Under the pieces are notes generated by a model. That model ran no database searches. It saw only the letters and a list, made by a program, of their open reading frames with translations, and was not told the DNA's origin. This document shows positions 17,888 to 26,800 of a DNA stretch of 64,000 nt, in pieces. The stretch covers positions 1 through 64,000 of the forward strand of contig CAXSFU010000009.1 in NCBI GenBank assembly GCA_964236695.1, given 5' to 3'. The translations under genes and the position numbers were made by a program. How positions within the stretch are numbered: the first letter of the stretch is position 1; every line of letters begins with the position of its first letter. Source of the DNA: CAXSEF01 sp964236695 (GTDB taxonomy: Bacteria; Pseudomonadota; Alphaproteobacteria; Acetobacterales; Acetobacteraceae).

Positions 17888-19348
17888 TCACTCCACCGCC
17901 ACCTCGCGCACCCGCGTCGTGAGCGCCACCGCCGGCACCAGCGTCGCCAGCGCCAGCGTCGCCGCGGTGATCGCGAACACCGCCCAGAACGTCAGGTGCA
18001 GCGCCTGCCCCAGCGCCGCGCGCACCGCCGCCTCGCCCGCGACCGCCGCCGAGCCGTCGAGCAACTGGCGCACGCTGTCGAAGCCGACCGCCTGGCGCGC
18101 CAGCCCGAGGTTCAGCACCCCGCCCAGCACGGTGGCGCCCAGCGTGCTCCCCAGGTTGCGCGAGAAGATGTTGGACGCCGTCGCCGCCCCGCGCTCCGCC
18201 CAGCCGACGCTGTCCTGCACGATCACGATCGCCGACGTGCTGAGGAACCCCATGCCCAGCCCGAGCACGGCGGAGCCCGCGCCCGCCAGCACCGGCGAGC
18301 TGCCCGGGGCCAGCGCCACGAACGCCAGCGCCCCGGTCGGCAGCAGCGCCGCGCCGAACAGCAGCGTGGCGCGCAGCCCGAAGCGCGAGAAGTTGCGCGC
18401 CGCCACGGTGGCGCCGACCGGCCAGCCCGCCACCATCACCGTGAGCGTGAAGCCGGCCACAAGCGCGGAGCGGTGCAGCACGCCCTGCACGAACATCGGC
18501 AGGAACGCGGTCAGCCCGATGATCGCCATGCCGCTCAGCAGCGTGACCGCGTTGCAGGTCGCGATCGGCCGGCGCGCCCACAGGGCGAATGCCAGCATCG
18601 GGTCGGCGGCGCGCCGCTCCTGCACCACGAACAGCACCGCGCTCAGCGCGAACACGCCGAGCGACGGCGCCACCGCCCGTCCGCCGGACGCGCCCATCCC
18701 GGTGAGCGCCACCATCAGCGAGGCGATCGCGGCCGTGAACAGCGCCGCACCCGCGATGTCCACGCTGCGCTGCCGCACCGCCACCTCCTCGCGCAGGAAG
18801 GCGGCGAAGCCCGCGAACGCCACTAGGCCGACCGGCACGTTGATCCAGAAGATCCACGACCAGCTCAGGTGGCGGATGATCAGCCCGCCCGCCAGCGGCC
18901 CGAGCACGGAGGAGACGCCCCACACGCTGGCGAGCCACCCCTGGATGCGCCCGCGCTCGTGCACCGAGTACAGGTCGCCCACCACGGTCAGGCTCACCGG
19001 CTGGATCGCGCCCGCGCCCACGCCCTGCACCAGGCGGAAGGCGATGAGCGACGGCATCGACCACGCGAACCCGCACAGCGCCGAGCCGGCGAGGAAGATC
19101 ACGATGCCCCAGAGCAGCACCGGCCTGCGACCGTACAGGTCGGCGAGCTTGCCGAACATCACGGTGGTCGCGGTCTGGGTCAGCAGGAACGAGGAGAACA
19201 CCCACGCATACAGGTGCAGGTCGCCGAGCTGGCCCGCGATCTGCGGCATGGCGGTGGAGACGATGGTGGCCTCGATCGCGATCATGAACATCGCGGCCAT
19301 GACGGAGGCCAGCACCAGGGGGCGGCGGAGCGGCGGAGGACTGGACAT
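17888..19348 (-). CDS. MFS drug transporter, DHA2 (14-spanner) type
   Basis: A 486-residue membrane protein of the EmrB/QacA-like DHA2 family. The first helix reads AAMFMIAIEATIVSTAMPQI, with the D/E-x-T-I-V-N/S-x-A-x-P signature of motif D1, followed by MFGKLADLYGRRPVLLWG (motif A) and RLVQGVGAGAIQPVSLTV (motif B region). The antiporter motif C-like GVSSVLGPLAGGLI comes next. It should export small toxic or lipophilic compounds using the proton gradient. The ATG at 19348 begins just before the first helix. No regulator is adjacent. Confidence 0.88.
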   Translation of the reverse strand: MSSPPPLRRPLVLASVMAAMFMIAIEATIVSTAMPQIAGQLGDLHLYAWVFSSFLLTQTATTVMFGKLADLYGRRPVLLWGIVIFLAGSALCGFAWSMPSLIAFRLVQGVGAGAIQPVSLTVVGDLYSVHERGRIQGWLASVWGVSSVLGPLAGGLIIRHLSWSWIFWINVPVGLVAFAGFAAFLREEVAVRQRSVDIAGAALFTAAIASLMVALTGMGASGGRAVAPSLGVFALSAVLFVVQERRAADPMLAFALWARRPIATCNAVTLLSGMAIIGLTAFLPMFVQGVLHRSALVAGFTLTVMVAGWPVGATVAARNFSRFGLRATLLFGAALLPTGALAFVALAPGSSPVLAGAGSAVLGLGMGFLSTSAIVIVQDSVGWAERGAATASNIFSRNLGSTLGATVLGGVLNLGLARQAVGFDSVRQLLDGSAAVAGEAAVRAALGQALHLTFWAVFAITAATLALATLVPAVALTTRVREVAVE

Positions 19349-19522
19349 GGCGCCCTGACTAGGCGCTTTGCCCGGCGGCGTGAACCGGGGCTGGCGCGGC
19401 CGGGCTCCGCCTGCGGTGCTAATCCAATGGCCCAAGCGGGAATTCGGCACCTCCGCCCGGACCCGCAAAGGGCCGTGAGGCCGTCCGATACCGGCGGCCG
19501 GTTGTCCTGACCGGCCAGGACA

Positions 19523-19652
19523 GGAAGGCCAGGGGCTCTGCCCCTGGACCCCGCCAAAGGCAGGGCCCTTGGAACCCAATTCTTAAGGGAGGCCGGGTCC
19601 AGGGGCGGCTCGCCCCTGGCGGGTCCAGGGCAGAGCCCTGGCCTTGCTCGCT
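19523..19652 (-). repeat. Family B repeat, copy B3
   Basis: Near-consensus copy with GGGGCTCTGCCCCTGG, the AAAGGCAGGGCCCTT inner arm, TTCTTAAG and GGGGCGGCTCGCCCC. It lies between the aldo/keto reductase stop and the MFS start. Confidence 0.9.
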
Positions 19653-19695
19653 TCGGAAAGGTGTTCCAAGGCGAGTCCCTGGCGAAGCCTCGGGC

Positions 19696-20772
19696 CTACC
19701 CGTTCCAGCCCGCCACGTCGTGCCCCCCGAACACCATGCGCCGGATCGCCGACGAGGTCAGTCCCGTGCTGAACCCCGGCGCCGGCGCGCTGGCTGCATC
19801 GAGGCGGCCCATCTGGTCGTCGCCGAGCCGCAGGCCGGCCGCGGCGATGCAGCTCTCGAGCTGCAACACGGTGCGCGCGCCGACCAGGGTCGAGGCGACG
19901 CCAGGGCGCGCCATTGTCCAGGCGAGGGCGACCTGCGCGGGCGGCCGGTCGAGTTCCGCGGCGACGGCCTTCAGCATCTCGAGGATGTCCCAGTTCCGGT
20001 CGACGAACTTGGTGTTGCCGAACGGGTTGGCGCCGCTCAGGCGGCCGGTGCCGCCCGTGTCCGCGCGGTCGTATTTCCCGGACAGGAAGCCGCCCGCCAG
20101 CGGGCTCCAGGGCATCACGCCCAGGCCGGCCTCGCGGGCGGCGGGAAAGTGCTCCGCCTCGACGTCGCGCGCGACCAGTGAGTACTCGACCTGGATCGCG
20201 ACCGGGCCGGGGACGCGCCGTTCCGCCGCGATCGTGGCCGCCTTCATCGCCAGCCAGGCGGGCATGTCGGAGAGGGCGTAGTGGCGGATCTTACCCGCCT
20301 GCACGAGACTGCCCAGCGTCTGCACGATCTCCTCGACGGGCGTGACGCCGTCCCAGATGTGCATCCAGTACAGGTCGATGTAATCGGTCCCGAGGCGCCG
20401 CAGCGACCCGTCGATCGCCCGGTGGATGTTCTTCGCCCCGCAGCCGCCGGCGTTGGGGTTGCCGCCGCCCCCCTGGCTCGCCGCGAGCGGACTGCGGGAC
20501 GCGTTGAACGCGAACTTGGTGGCCAGGACGATCTCGTCGCGCGAGGCGGTGTCCCGGATGAACCGGCCGACCAGCGCCTCGCTCGCGCCACCCGAGTAGA
20601 TGTCGGCGGTGTCGACGAAGTTGCCGCCGGCGTCGCGGTAGGCGTCGAAGATCGCCCGCGACGTCGCCTCGTCGGCACCCCACGTCCCCTGCCCGAACGT
20701 CATGGTCCCCAGCGCGACGGGGCTGACCACCAGGCCCGAGCGGCCGAGCGTGCGGAACTTCGTGAGTGACAT
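19696..20772 (-). CDS. Aldo/keto reductase
   Basis: The 358-residue protein belongs to the aldo/keto reductase superfamily (TIM barrel, NADPH-dependent). Visible landmarks are LGTMTFG near residue 22, the catalytic Asp/Tyr region FVDTADIYSGGASE (about 52-65), the Lys in VLATKFAF (about 85), the His in YWMHIWDGVTP (about 135) and the NADPH-binding ALAWTMARPGVASTLVGAR near the C terminus. Its closest style is the YajO/Gfo-like aldo/keto reductases of general aldehyde and ketone reduction. It is transcribed divergently from a TetR regulator 82 nt away, with an inverted repeat between the starts, so it is probably induced by a small ligand. Confidence 0.9.
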   Translation of the reverse strand: MSLTKFRTLGRSGLVVSPVALGTMTFGQGTWGADEATSRAIFDAYRDAGGNFVDTADIYSGGASEALVGRFIRDTASRDEIVLATKFAFNASRSPLAASQGGGGNPNAGGCGAKNIHRAIDGSLRRLGTDYIDLYWMHIWDGVTPVEEIVQTLGSLVQAGKIRHYALSDMPAWLAMKAATIAAERRVPGPVAIQVEYSLVARDVEAEHFPAAREAGLGVMPWSPLAGGFLSGKYDRADTGGTGRLSGANPFGNTKFVDRNWDILEMLKAVAAELDRPPAQVALAWTMARPGVASTLVGARTVLQLESCIAAAGLRLGDDQMGRLDAASAPAPGFSTGLTSSAIRRMVFGGHDVAGWNG

Positions 20773-20786
20773 CGGACCCTGTCTTT

Positions 20787-20802
20787 CGTAGTGAATGCTA
20801 CG
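20787..20802. promoter_or_regulatory. Candidate TetR operator
   Basis: The sequence CGTAGTGAATGCTACG has perfect 5-bp arms (CGTAG/CTACG) around 6 nt. It lies in the 82-nt gap between the divergent aldo/keto reductase and TetR starts, 15 nt from the reductase ATG. Position and symmetry fit an operator for the adjacent TetR protein; this is inference. Confidence 0.4.
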
Positions 20803-20854
20803 CAAGTCATGCCGCCCGGATGGGCATGGGTCAACAACTTCCTGAGTGATCGCT

Positions 20855-21499
20855 ATGGAATTGTCCGGACCACCATCGCCGCCCCGCAGGACAGGCAGGC
20901 CCCTGTCGTTCGACAGGGACGCCGCGCTCGGACGGGCGATGCTCGCCTTCTGGCGCCACGGCTACGAGACGACGTCCATCGTCGACCTCACGACGGCGAT
21001 GGGGGTGAGCGCGCCGAGCCTGTATGCTGCCTTCGGGGACAAGAAGCGGCTGTTCCTGGAGGCAATGCGCCGCTACGCCGGCGACACCGACGAGATCGCG
21101 CTCAGGATCGAGGCCGCGCCCACGGCCCTCGACGCGGCCCGCGCCATGCTGGCGGGGGCCGCGGTCGCCTACACCGGCGAGGACACCCCCAGGGGGTGCC
21201 TGCTGGCCAGCGCGACGGCGAGCGGGTCGTCCGCGTCCGCGGACGTCCAGCACGCGGTCGCCGCGATCCGGCGCACGATCGAGGCCCACCTCCGGGCCAG
21301 GATCGAGCGCGACCTCGCCGAGGGGCTGCTGCCTCCCGGGACGCAGGCCGCCGCGCTGTCGGGGCTGGTCATGGCGGTCACCCAGGGCCTGTCGACGCTG
21401 GCGCGCGACGGGGCGGGGCGCCCGGCGCTGCTGGCCATCGCGGAGGCCGCGCTGGAGGGGTGGCCACGCCGGAACGGTCCGGGCGCGCAGGCGACATAG
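20855..21499 (+). CDS. TetR family transcriptional regulator
   Basis: This 214-residue protein has an N-terminal TetR helix-turn-helix (RDAALGRAMLAFWRHGYETT, then IVDLTTAMGVSAPSLYAAFG and KKRLFLEAM). The C-terminal ligand-binding half has the PRGCLLASA segment seen in AefR/TetR_C-type members. It likely represses the divergent aldo/keto reductase. The ATG at 20855 is used; a GTG three codons upstream is also in frame. A family A repeat begins 74 nt after the stop. Confidence 0.88.
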   Translation: MELSGPPSPPRRTGRPLSFDRDAALGRAMLAFWRHGYETTSIVDLTTAMGVSAPSLYAAFGDKKRLFLEAMRRYAGDTDEIALRIEAAPTALDAARAMLAGAAVAYTGEDTPRGCLLASATASGSSASADVQHAVAAIRRTIEAHLRARIERDLAEGLLPPGTQAAALSGLVMAVTQGLSTLARDGAGRPALLAIAEAALEGWPRRNGPGAQAT

Positions 21500-21572
21500 A
21501 CAGCAAGGCCGGGCTTTTCCTTCGCCTGGAGCCCGCTGTGAACCTGCCGGACTCGATATTGCTCGCCGCCAC

Positions 21573-21720
21573 AAGAAAGAAGCGTGTTCTTTCTTGAAAG
21601 AAAGAACCAAAGAACTTTTGCCCATGAGACTCCGGAGCCGCCTGCGCGCCCGGAATTTCATGGGTAAAGTCTTTTTGCTTCTTTTTCTTCAGAAAAAGAA
21701 GAGTCTTGCTGTCCTGCCCG
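21573..21720 (+). repeat. Family A repeat, copy A5
   Basis: Near-consensus family A element with both 10-bp hairpins. It lies 74 nt downstream of the TetR stop and is followed by a degraded family B element. Confidence 0.9.
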
Positions 21721-21789
21721 AAGCAGCGAGGTGCTGCGAGGTTCATGACAGCCTCCCAGCGACCCAGGAGGCTCGTCGGAACCTTTCAC

Positions 21790-21908
21790 AGGCTGCGCCC
21801 ATACCCGCAAAGGGCCGGAGTCCCCTCTGATCCTCCTTCCTGAAAGGCGATCCAGGGGCCCAGCCCTTGGCGGAGCTTGAGGCAGCGCCTCAACCTTTCT
21901 TGCTTCCC
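21790..21908 (+). repeat. Family B repeat, copy B4 (degraded)
   Basis: Partial family B sequence with GATCCAGGGGCCCAGCCCTTGG and the TTGAGGCAGCGCCTCAACC arm. It sits just upstream of the short-chain dehydrogenase gene. Together with A5 it accounts for almost all of the 460-nt intergenic space 21500-21961. Confidence 0.7.
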
Positions 21909-21961
21909 GGCATCCCCCGCCGCCGCCCCGCGTAGCAGCCCGCAGACAACGGAGTCCCGCC

Positions 21962-22840
21962 ATGCCCAGCGACCCACGCGCCGCCGGCGCCACCCTGCCC
22001 TACCCGGGCGACCAGCAGCAGCCCGCCCCCGGCCTGACCTCGAAGATGGACCCCGCCCCCGACCACGGCGAGGACAGCTACGTCGGCAAGGGCCTGCTCG
22101 CCGGCCACGTCGCGCTGATCACCGGCGGGGACTCCGGCATCGGCCGCGCCGTGGCCATCGCCTACGCCCGCGAGGGCGCGGACGTGGCGATCTCCTACCT
22201 CCCCGTCGAGCAGTCCGACGCGGAGGACACCGCGCGCTGGATCGAGAAGGCCGGCCGACGCGCCCTGCTGCTGCCCGGCGACATCCAGGACGAGGCGCAC
22301 TGCCACGCCCTGGTCGAGCGCACCGTCGCCGAGCTCGGCCGCCTCGACGTGCTGGTCAACAACGCCGCCCACCAGAGCGTGAACGAGTCGCTGTCCGACA
22401 TCACCGCGCCGGAGATCGACGAGGCGTTCCGCACCAACGTGTTCGCGATGCTCTACCTGTGCCAGGCCGCGGTGCCGCACATGCAGCCCGGCTCGTCGAT
22501 CGTGAACACGACCAGCATCCAGGCCAAGACCGCCTCGAAGACGATGGTGCTCTACGCCGCCACCAAGGGCGCGATCGCCAGCCTGACCATCGGCCTGTCC
22601 AACCTGCTGGCGCCGCAGGGCATCCGGGTGAACTGCGTGGCGCCCGGCCCGGTGTGGACGCCGATCCAGCCGATCGCCAAGGACCCGGAGCAGCTTTCCA
22701 AGCTGGGCAAGGACACGGTGCTGGGCCGCCCGGGGCAGCCCGCGGAACTGGCGCCCGCCTTCGTGATGCTGGCGTCCGGGCAGGGCAGCTACATGACCGG
22801 CGCGCTGATCCCCGTCACCGGCGGCGGCCCGATGTACTGA
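21962..22840 (+). CDS. Short-chain dehydrogenase/reductase (YghA/YhdF-like)
   Basis: The 292-residue SDR has a 45-residue N-terminal extension (LPYPGDQQQPAPGL, then KMDPAPDHGEDSY) typical of the extended YghA/YhdF-type enzymes. The NAD(P)-binding TGGDSGIGRA follows, then the NNAA strand (VLVNNAAHQS), the catalytic Ser in NTTSIQAKTA and the YAATKGA motif supplying Tyr and Lys. It ends with the family tail TGALIPVTGGGPMY. Members are often linked to general stress response. Substrate unknown. It is soluble and cytoplasmic. Confidence 0.9.
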   Translation: MPSDPRAAGATLPYPGDQQQPAPGLTSKMDPAPDHGEDSYVGKGLLAGHVALITGGDSGIGRAVAIAYAREGADVAISYLPVEQSDAEDTARWIEKAGRRALLLPGDIQDEAHCHALVERTVAELGRLDVLVNNAAHQSVNESLSDITAPEIDEAFRTNVFAMLYLCQAAVPHMQPGSSIVNTTSIQAKTASKTMVLYAATKGAIASLTIGLSNLLAPQGIRVNCVAPGPVWTPIQPIAKDPEQLSKLGKDTVLGRPGQPAELAPAFVMLASGQGSYMTGALIPVTGGGPMY

Positions 22841-22996
22841 CGCAGGGCCGAGGCCCGCTGCCAGGCGCACCCCGTATAGCAAGGTGGGCAGCAACGGCGT
22901 CTGCCGTTGCTGCCCACCCGGAAATTACGCGGCCCCAGAAGGAAGCCGCGCCGGAAATCAGCCCGCAGAACGTGCCCGCGGGCCGTCAGAACGGAC

Positions 22997-23368
22997 TCAG
23001 TGCCCCGCTGCGGCACCGCCGGCGGTGCCGGCAGCGCCGGTGCCGACCGCCGTACCGCCCGCCACGCCCGGCGTCGCCGTGGCACCCGACGTCAGCGAGC
23101 CCCCGACCGGCGCCGTCGGCAGGCCACCGCCGGCGGCCCCGCCCGGCGCCGTCCCAGCGCCCGCCCCGCCGGCCATCCCGCTGCTCGAGCCCACGCCCGC
23201 GCCAGGGCCGGCCAGGCCGCTGCCCAGCGCGCCGCCGCCCGCGCCACCGGCGCCTGCGCCCATGCCGCCCGCGCCGGCCCCGCCGCCAGGGGCGCCGACC
23301 TGCGCCATCGCCGCGCCGGTCATCCCGAGCATCGCCACCGCCGCCAGAACCGAGACAGAAACACGCAT
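22997..23368 (-). CDS. Secreted Gly/Ala-rich low-complexity protein
   Basis: The 123-residue product begins with a signal peptide (MRVSVSVLAAVAMLGMTGAAMAQ). The mature part is almost entirely Gly, Ala, Pro, Ser, Thr and Val with repeated GGAGAG and GTAAGT-like units, and contains no Cys or charged cluster. It is probably an extended exported protein. The ATG at 23368 is preferred because GGAAAGG lies 9 nt upstream; two ATGs just upstream are in frame. No domain is recognisable. The GC-rich codon pattern alone could create such a frame, but the signal peptide and ribosome site argue for a real gene. Confidence 0.6.
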   Translation of the reverse strand: MRVSVSVLAAVAMLGMTGAAMAQVGAPGGGAGAGGMGAGAGGAGGGALGSGLAGPGAGVGSSSGMAGGAGAGTAPGGAAGGGLPTAPVGGSLTSGATATPGVAGGTAVGTGAAGTAGGAAAGH

Positions 23369-23599
23369 GATGAACATCCTTTCCAACTAACAGCGCATCC
23401 TAGCGCGAAGACCGCAAGACATCGCCACACAACTTCGGGAACAACGGCGCGTGCTGCACACCAGAAACGCTTTGCTGCGGCGGCACAGTGCTTCTGCCAT
23501 CGCAGCGGACCATCGCCGGCGCGGGCACAGCCCGACGCCCTGTGCCCCAGCAACGCCGCACCGCCCGGAAAGTTCAGTTCCGGCCGCTTGGCACGACGC

Positions 23600-23998
23600 T
23601 CAGCGCCGCCCGCGGCGGAACGGCCAGTCCACCACCTCGCCCGCGAACAGCGCCCACCACACCAGCACCGGCTGCAGCGCCAGGCGCGGCGCATGGTACC
23701 ACCAGCCGAGCCGCATCGCGCCGCCGGGCAGCCCGCCCATCGCGTGCCTGATGTTGGCCGGCACCACGCACACCGCGTACAGCGCCAGCGCCGCCCCCGC
23801 CGCCCGCCGCAGGCCGCGCGTCGGCAACGCGAGCGCCCCGGCGATCTCGCACAGCCCGGTGCCCGCGATCACCGTGCCCGGCCACGGCACCCATTCCGGC
23901 GTGATCAGCAGGAACGGCGCCGGCATCGCCAGGTGCAGCACCCCCGCCGCGAGATACAGCCCCGCCAGCACCCAGCGCGACGCCGCGCGGCCGCGCAT
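23600..23998 (-). CDS. DoxX-like membrane protein
   Basis: A 132-residue protein with about four membrane spans: VLAGLYLAAGVLHLAMP, GTGLCEIAGALAL, AAGAALALYAVCVVPANIRHAM and PVLVWWALFAGEVV. The pattern of a first helix ending in H, a GxxE in the second and a N-x-x-H-A pair in the third is that of DoxX/DUF6790-like proteins. The family is found in respiratory and oxidative-stress settings but a general function is not fixed. The ATG at 23998 has GGGAGTGG upstream. Confidence 0.75.
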   Translation of the reverse strand: MRGRAASRWVLAGLYLAAGVLHLAMPAPFLLITPEWVPWPGTVIAGTGLCEIAGALALPTRGLRRAAGAALALYAVCVVPANIRHAMGGLPGGAMRLGWWYHAPRLALQPVLVWWALFAGEVVDWPFRRGRR

Positions 23999-24089
23999 CG
24001 CGACGCCACTCCCGCTGGCCGGTGCTGGATCGCGCGCTCGGATCATGGCCCGGCTTCCCGCATCCCGCCCGACCGTGTCAATGCACGCC

Positions 24090-24217
24090 GGCAGGCAGGC
24101 AACGCCAAAGGCTCTGCCAAAAGCTCGCCTTTGGAATCCACTTGCTCAAGGGAAGGGTTTCCGAAGGTCCCCGGCCTTCGCGCCGGGTCCGGGCAGGGGC
24201 CCGACCCTGCTTCCTCC
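24090..24217 (+). repeat. Family B repeat, copy B5 (degraded)
   Basis: Recognisable remains of family B: GCCAAAGGC, AAGCTCGCCTTTGGAATCC, CTCAAGGGAAGGGTTTCC and CCGACCCTGCTTCC. It occupies the gap in front of the DNA glycosylase gene. Confidence 0.7.
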
Positions 24218-24232
24218 CTGAAAGGCCGTCCC

Positions 24233-24787
24233 ATGCTTCCCTCCGGCTTCCTTCTGCGCCCTGTCGCCGTTGTCGCCCGCGACCTGGTCGGCGCCACCCT
24301 CCTGGTCGCGGGCGCCGGCGGCGTCATCGTGGAAGCCGAGGCCTACGACCGCGGCGACCCCGCCTCGCACAGCGCTGGCGGCCGCACCGCGCGCAACGCC
24401 GCGATGTTCGGCCCGCCCGGCCACGCCTACGTCTACCGCTCCTACGGCCTGCACTGGTGCCTCAACCTCGTGTGCGGCGACGCTCCGGGCGCCGCGGTGC
24501 TGATCCGCGCCCTCGAGCCCCGCCACGGCCTGCCCGCGATGCGCGAGCGCCGCGGCCCGCTGGCCGACCGCCTGCTCTGCGCCGGCCCCGGCCGGCTCTG
24601 CCAGGCCCTCGGCGTCACCCGCGACCTCGACGCCGCCCCCCTCGACGCCCCGCCGTTCCGCCTCGACCCGCGCGACGGCCCGGCCACCGTCCTCGCCGGC
24701 CCGCGCATCGGCATCACCCGCGCCGCCGCCACCCCCTGGCGGTTCTGCCTCGCCGGCTCGCGCTTCCTGAGCCGCCCCCCGGCCTGA
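24233..24787 (+). CDS. DNA-3-methyladenine glycosylase (AAG/MPG family)
   Basis: The 184-residue protein belongs to the AAG (MPG) family, which removes alkylated purines from DNA to start base excision repair. The core motifs are ARDLVGATLLV, the catalytic-Glu strand IVEAEAYDRGDPASHS, then GPPGHAYVYRSYGLHWCLNLV (the DNA-intercalating Tyr region) and AAVLIRALEP. GPGRLCQALGVTRDLD follows and PRIGITRAAATPWRFCLAGS closes the fold. It is cytoplasmic and monomeric. The ATG at 24233 opens at the family N terminus, although no strong ribosome site precedes it because the upstream sequence is repeat-derived. Confidence 0.92.
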   Translation: MLPSGFLLRPVAVVARDLVGATLLVAGAGGVIVEAEAYDRGDPASHSAGGRTARNAAMFGPPGHAYVYRSYGLHWCLNLVCGDAPGAAVLIRALEPRHGLPAMRERRGPLADRLLCAGPGRLCQALGVTRDLDAAPLDAPPFRLDPRDGPATVLAGPRIGITRAAATPWRFCLAGSRFLSRPPA

Positions 24788-24880
24788 GCCGCTCCCTTCC
24801 GCCCGAGGCGCCGCGCCCGCCTCCTGGCGTTCCCGCGCACGAAGGGCCCATGGGCAGTGCGTCTGTTTGGGGTCCGGAAA

Positions 24881-25005
24881 GGAAGGCCAGGGGCTCTGCC
24901 CCTGGACCCCGCCAAAGGCAAGCCTTTGGAATCCGATTCTTAAGAAAGGCCGGGTCCAGGGGCGGCTCGCCCCTGGCGGGTCCAGGGCAGAGCCCTGGCC
25001 TTCTT
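24881..25005 (+). repeat. Family B repeat, copy B6
   Basis: Near-consensus family B copy (GGGGCTCTGCCCCTGG, AAAGGCAAGCCTTTGG, TTCTTAAG, GGGGCGGCTCGCCCC). It lies between the DNA glycosylase and luciferase-like genes. Confidence 0.9.
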
Positions 25006-25100
25006 AAACTGAGACACTGCCCGGCCCTGCTCCCTTCGGCCCTTGCATCCCGCCCCGCGCGCGCTGACCTCTACGCCACCCCACAGCCCGGGAGACCCCA

Positions 25101-26123
25101 ATGACGCAGCCCGCCTTCTCCGTGCTCGACCTCGCGCCGGTCCCCGACGGCTCGACCCCGGGCGACGCCCTGCGCAACGCCCGCGACCTCGCGCAGCACG
25201 CCGAGCGCTGGGGCTACACCCGCTACTGGCTCGCCGAACACCACAACATGGTCGGCATCGCCTCCGCCGCGACCGCCGTGGTCATCGCCCACGTCGCCGC
25301 CGGCACCAGCACCATCCGCGTGGGCTCGGGCGGCATCATGCTGCCCAACCACTCGCCCCTGGTGATCGCCGAGCAGTTCGGCACCCTGGCCTCGCTCCAC
25401 CCCGGCCGCATCGACCTCGGCGTCGGCCGCGCGCCGGGCACCGACGGCCGCACCGCGCGCGCCCTGCGCCGCAACCCCGAGGCCGCCGACACCTTCCCCC
25501 AGGACGTCCAGGAGCTGCAGGCCCTGCTCGGCCCGGCGCAGCCCGGCCAGGCAGTGCAGGCGGTGCCCGGCACCGACACGAACGTGCCGATCTGGATCCT
25601 CGGCTCGTCGCTGTTCGGCGCCCAGCTCGCCGCCCACCTCGGCCTGCCCTACGCCTTCGCCTCGCACTTCGCCCCCGACGCCCTGCAGATGGCGCTGCGC
25701 ATCTACCGCAACCGCTTCCGCCCTTCCGCGCAACTCGACCGTCCGCACGCGATGGTCGGCGTCAACGTGGTCGCCGCCGACACCGACGCCGAGGCCCGGC
25801 ACCTGTTCACCTCGGTGCAGCAGAGCTTCACCACCCTGATCCGCGGCACGCGCGGCCGCCTGCCGCGCCCGGTCGACGACATCGAGGCGTTCTGGTCGCC
25901 GGGGGAGAAGGCGCAGGTCGCCGGCATGCTGTCGTGCTCCGTCGTCGGCTCGCCCGACACGGTGCGCGCCGGCCTGGAGCGCCTGGTGGCGCGCACCGGC
26001 GCCGACGAGCTGATGGTCGCCTCCGCAATCCACGACCACGCGGCCCGCCTGCGCTCCTACGAGATTCTCGCCGGCCTGCGCACGGCCCTGGTCACGCCAG
26101 GCCAGCTCGCGCACGCCTCATAG
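25101..26123 (+). CDS. LLM-class flavin-dependent oxidoreductase
   Basis: The 340-residue protein is a luciferase-like monooxygenase with the (beta/alpha)8 barrel. Signatures are AERWGYTRYWLAEHHNM near residue 35, VGSGGIMLPNHSPLVIAEQFGTL near 75, HPGRIDLGVGRAPGTD near 105 and the closing GLRTALV segment. It resembles the single-component YhbW/alkanal-monooxygenase-like proteins, using reduced flavin and oxygen. The substrate is unknown. GGGAG precedes the ATG. It stands alone between repeats and a small minus-strand gene. Confidence 0.9.
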   Translation: MTQPAFSVLDLAPVPDGSTPGDALRNARDLAQHAERWGYTRYWLAEHHNMVGIASAATAVVIAHVAAGTSTIRVGSGGIMLPNHSPLVIAEQFGTLASLHPGRIDLGVGRAPGTDGRTARALRRNPEAADTFPQDVQELQALLGPAQPGQAVQAVPGTDTNVPIWILGSSLFGAQLAAHLGLPYAFASHFAPDALQMALRIYRNRFRPSAQLDRPHAMVGVNVVAADTDAEARHLFTSVQQSFTTLIRGTRGRLPRPVDDIEAFWSPGEKAQVAGMLSCSVVGSPDTVRAGLERLVARTGADELMVASAIHDHAARLRSYEILAGLRTALVTPGQLAHAS

Positions 26124-26237
26124 GCCCTTCCGGCCGGGTTTGGCTCCGCCCGGCGGGATTCCCGAAGACAAGCCTTCAACCGAGCAGACCCCAACCCCGC
26201 CCGGCAGCGCCGCGGTCGCACGGGAGGACGCCGGCCG

Positions 26238-26480
26238 TCACTCGCCGTCCGGCACCTGCCCAAGCCTGGCCAGGAACTCCGGGTCGCCGAACTCCCCCGC
26301 GTCGTCGTCGTGGGTCATCCGCACCACCTGCGCGCCCAGGATCGACCCGCTCTGCAGGGCACGCTCGGCCCGCCGCACGCCTTCCTCCGCGGACCGGCAC
26401 GCCATCGCCGGACCGGGCTTCAGGGCGCCGCGCGCCCCGGCCACGTAGGGCTGGTAGATGATCCGGGTGGTGGACGCCAT
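26238..26480 (-). CDS. Small protein of unknown function
   Basis: An 80-residue soluble protein that starts ASTTRIIYQPYVAGARG and has a helical centre (RSAEEGVRRAERALQSG). A strand, GAQVVRMTHDDDAGEFGDPEF, follows and it ends in an acidic tail. Internal order and normal codon use suggest a real gene, though no family name comes to mind. The ATG at 26480 was chosen because the open frame further upstream only reads through a family A repeat. It converges on the luciferase-like gene. Confidence 0.6.
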   Translation of the reverse strand: MASTTRIIYQPYVAGARGALKPGPAMACRSAEEGVRRAERALQSGSILGAQVVRMTHDDDAGEFGDPEFLARLGQVPDGE

Positions 26481-26612
26481 GCCGTGATCCTGGACGCTGG
26501 GCGGACCCGAGCAGGGCATCCGCGGGAGCGGTGACATGGCGCGCCACGCGCCGGTTTCCATCACCCAGGATGCCGCGCGGTCGTGTTGGACCGAGTCACG
26601 CGTCGTGACGTC

Positions 26613-26757
26613 AGGCAGAAAGGCAAGAGTCTTCTTTTTCTGAAGAAAAAGAAGCAAAAAGACTTTGCCCATGGGATTCCGGACGCGCGGGCGGCTCCGG
26701 AGCCTTATGGGCAAAAGTTCTTTGGTTCTTTCTTTCAAGAAAGAACACGCTTTCTTC
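26613..26757 (-). repeat. Family A repeat, copy A6
   Basis: Near-consensus family A element in reverse orientation, lying 44 nt downstream of the RpfC-like kinase stop. Confidence 0.9.
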
Positions 26758-26800
26758 TCGCTGTGGCGCAGGAGATCGGGGCGCCCGCGGGCCGCCTTCG

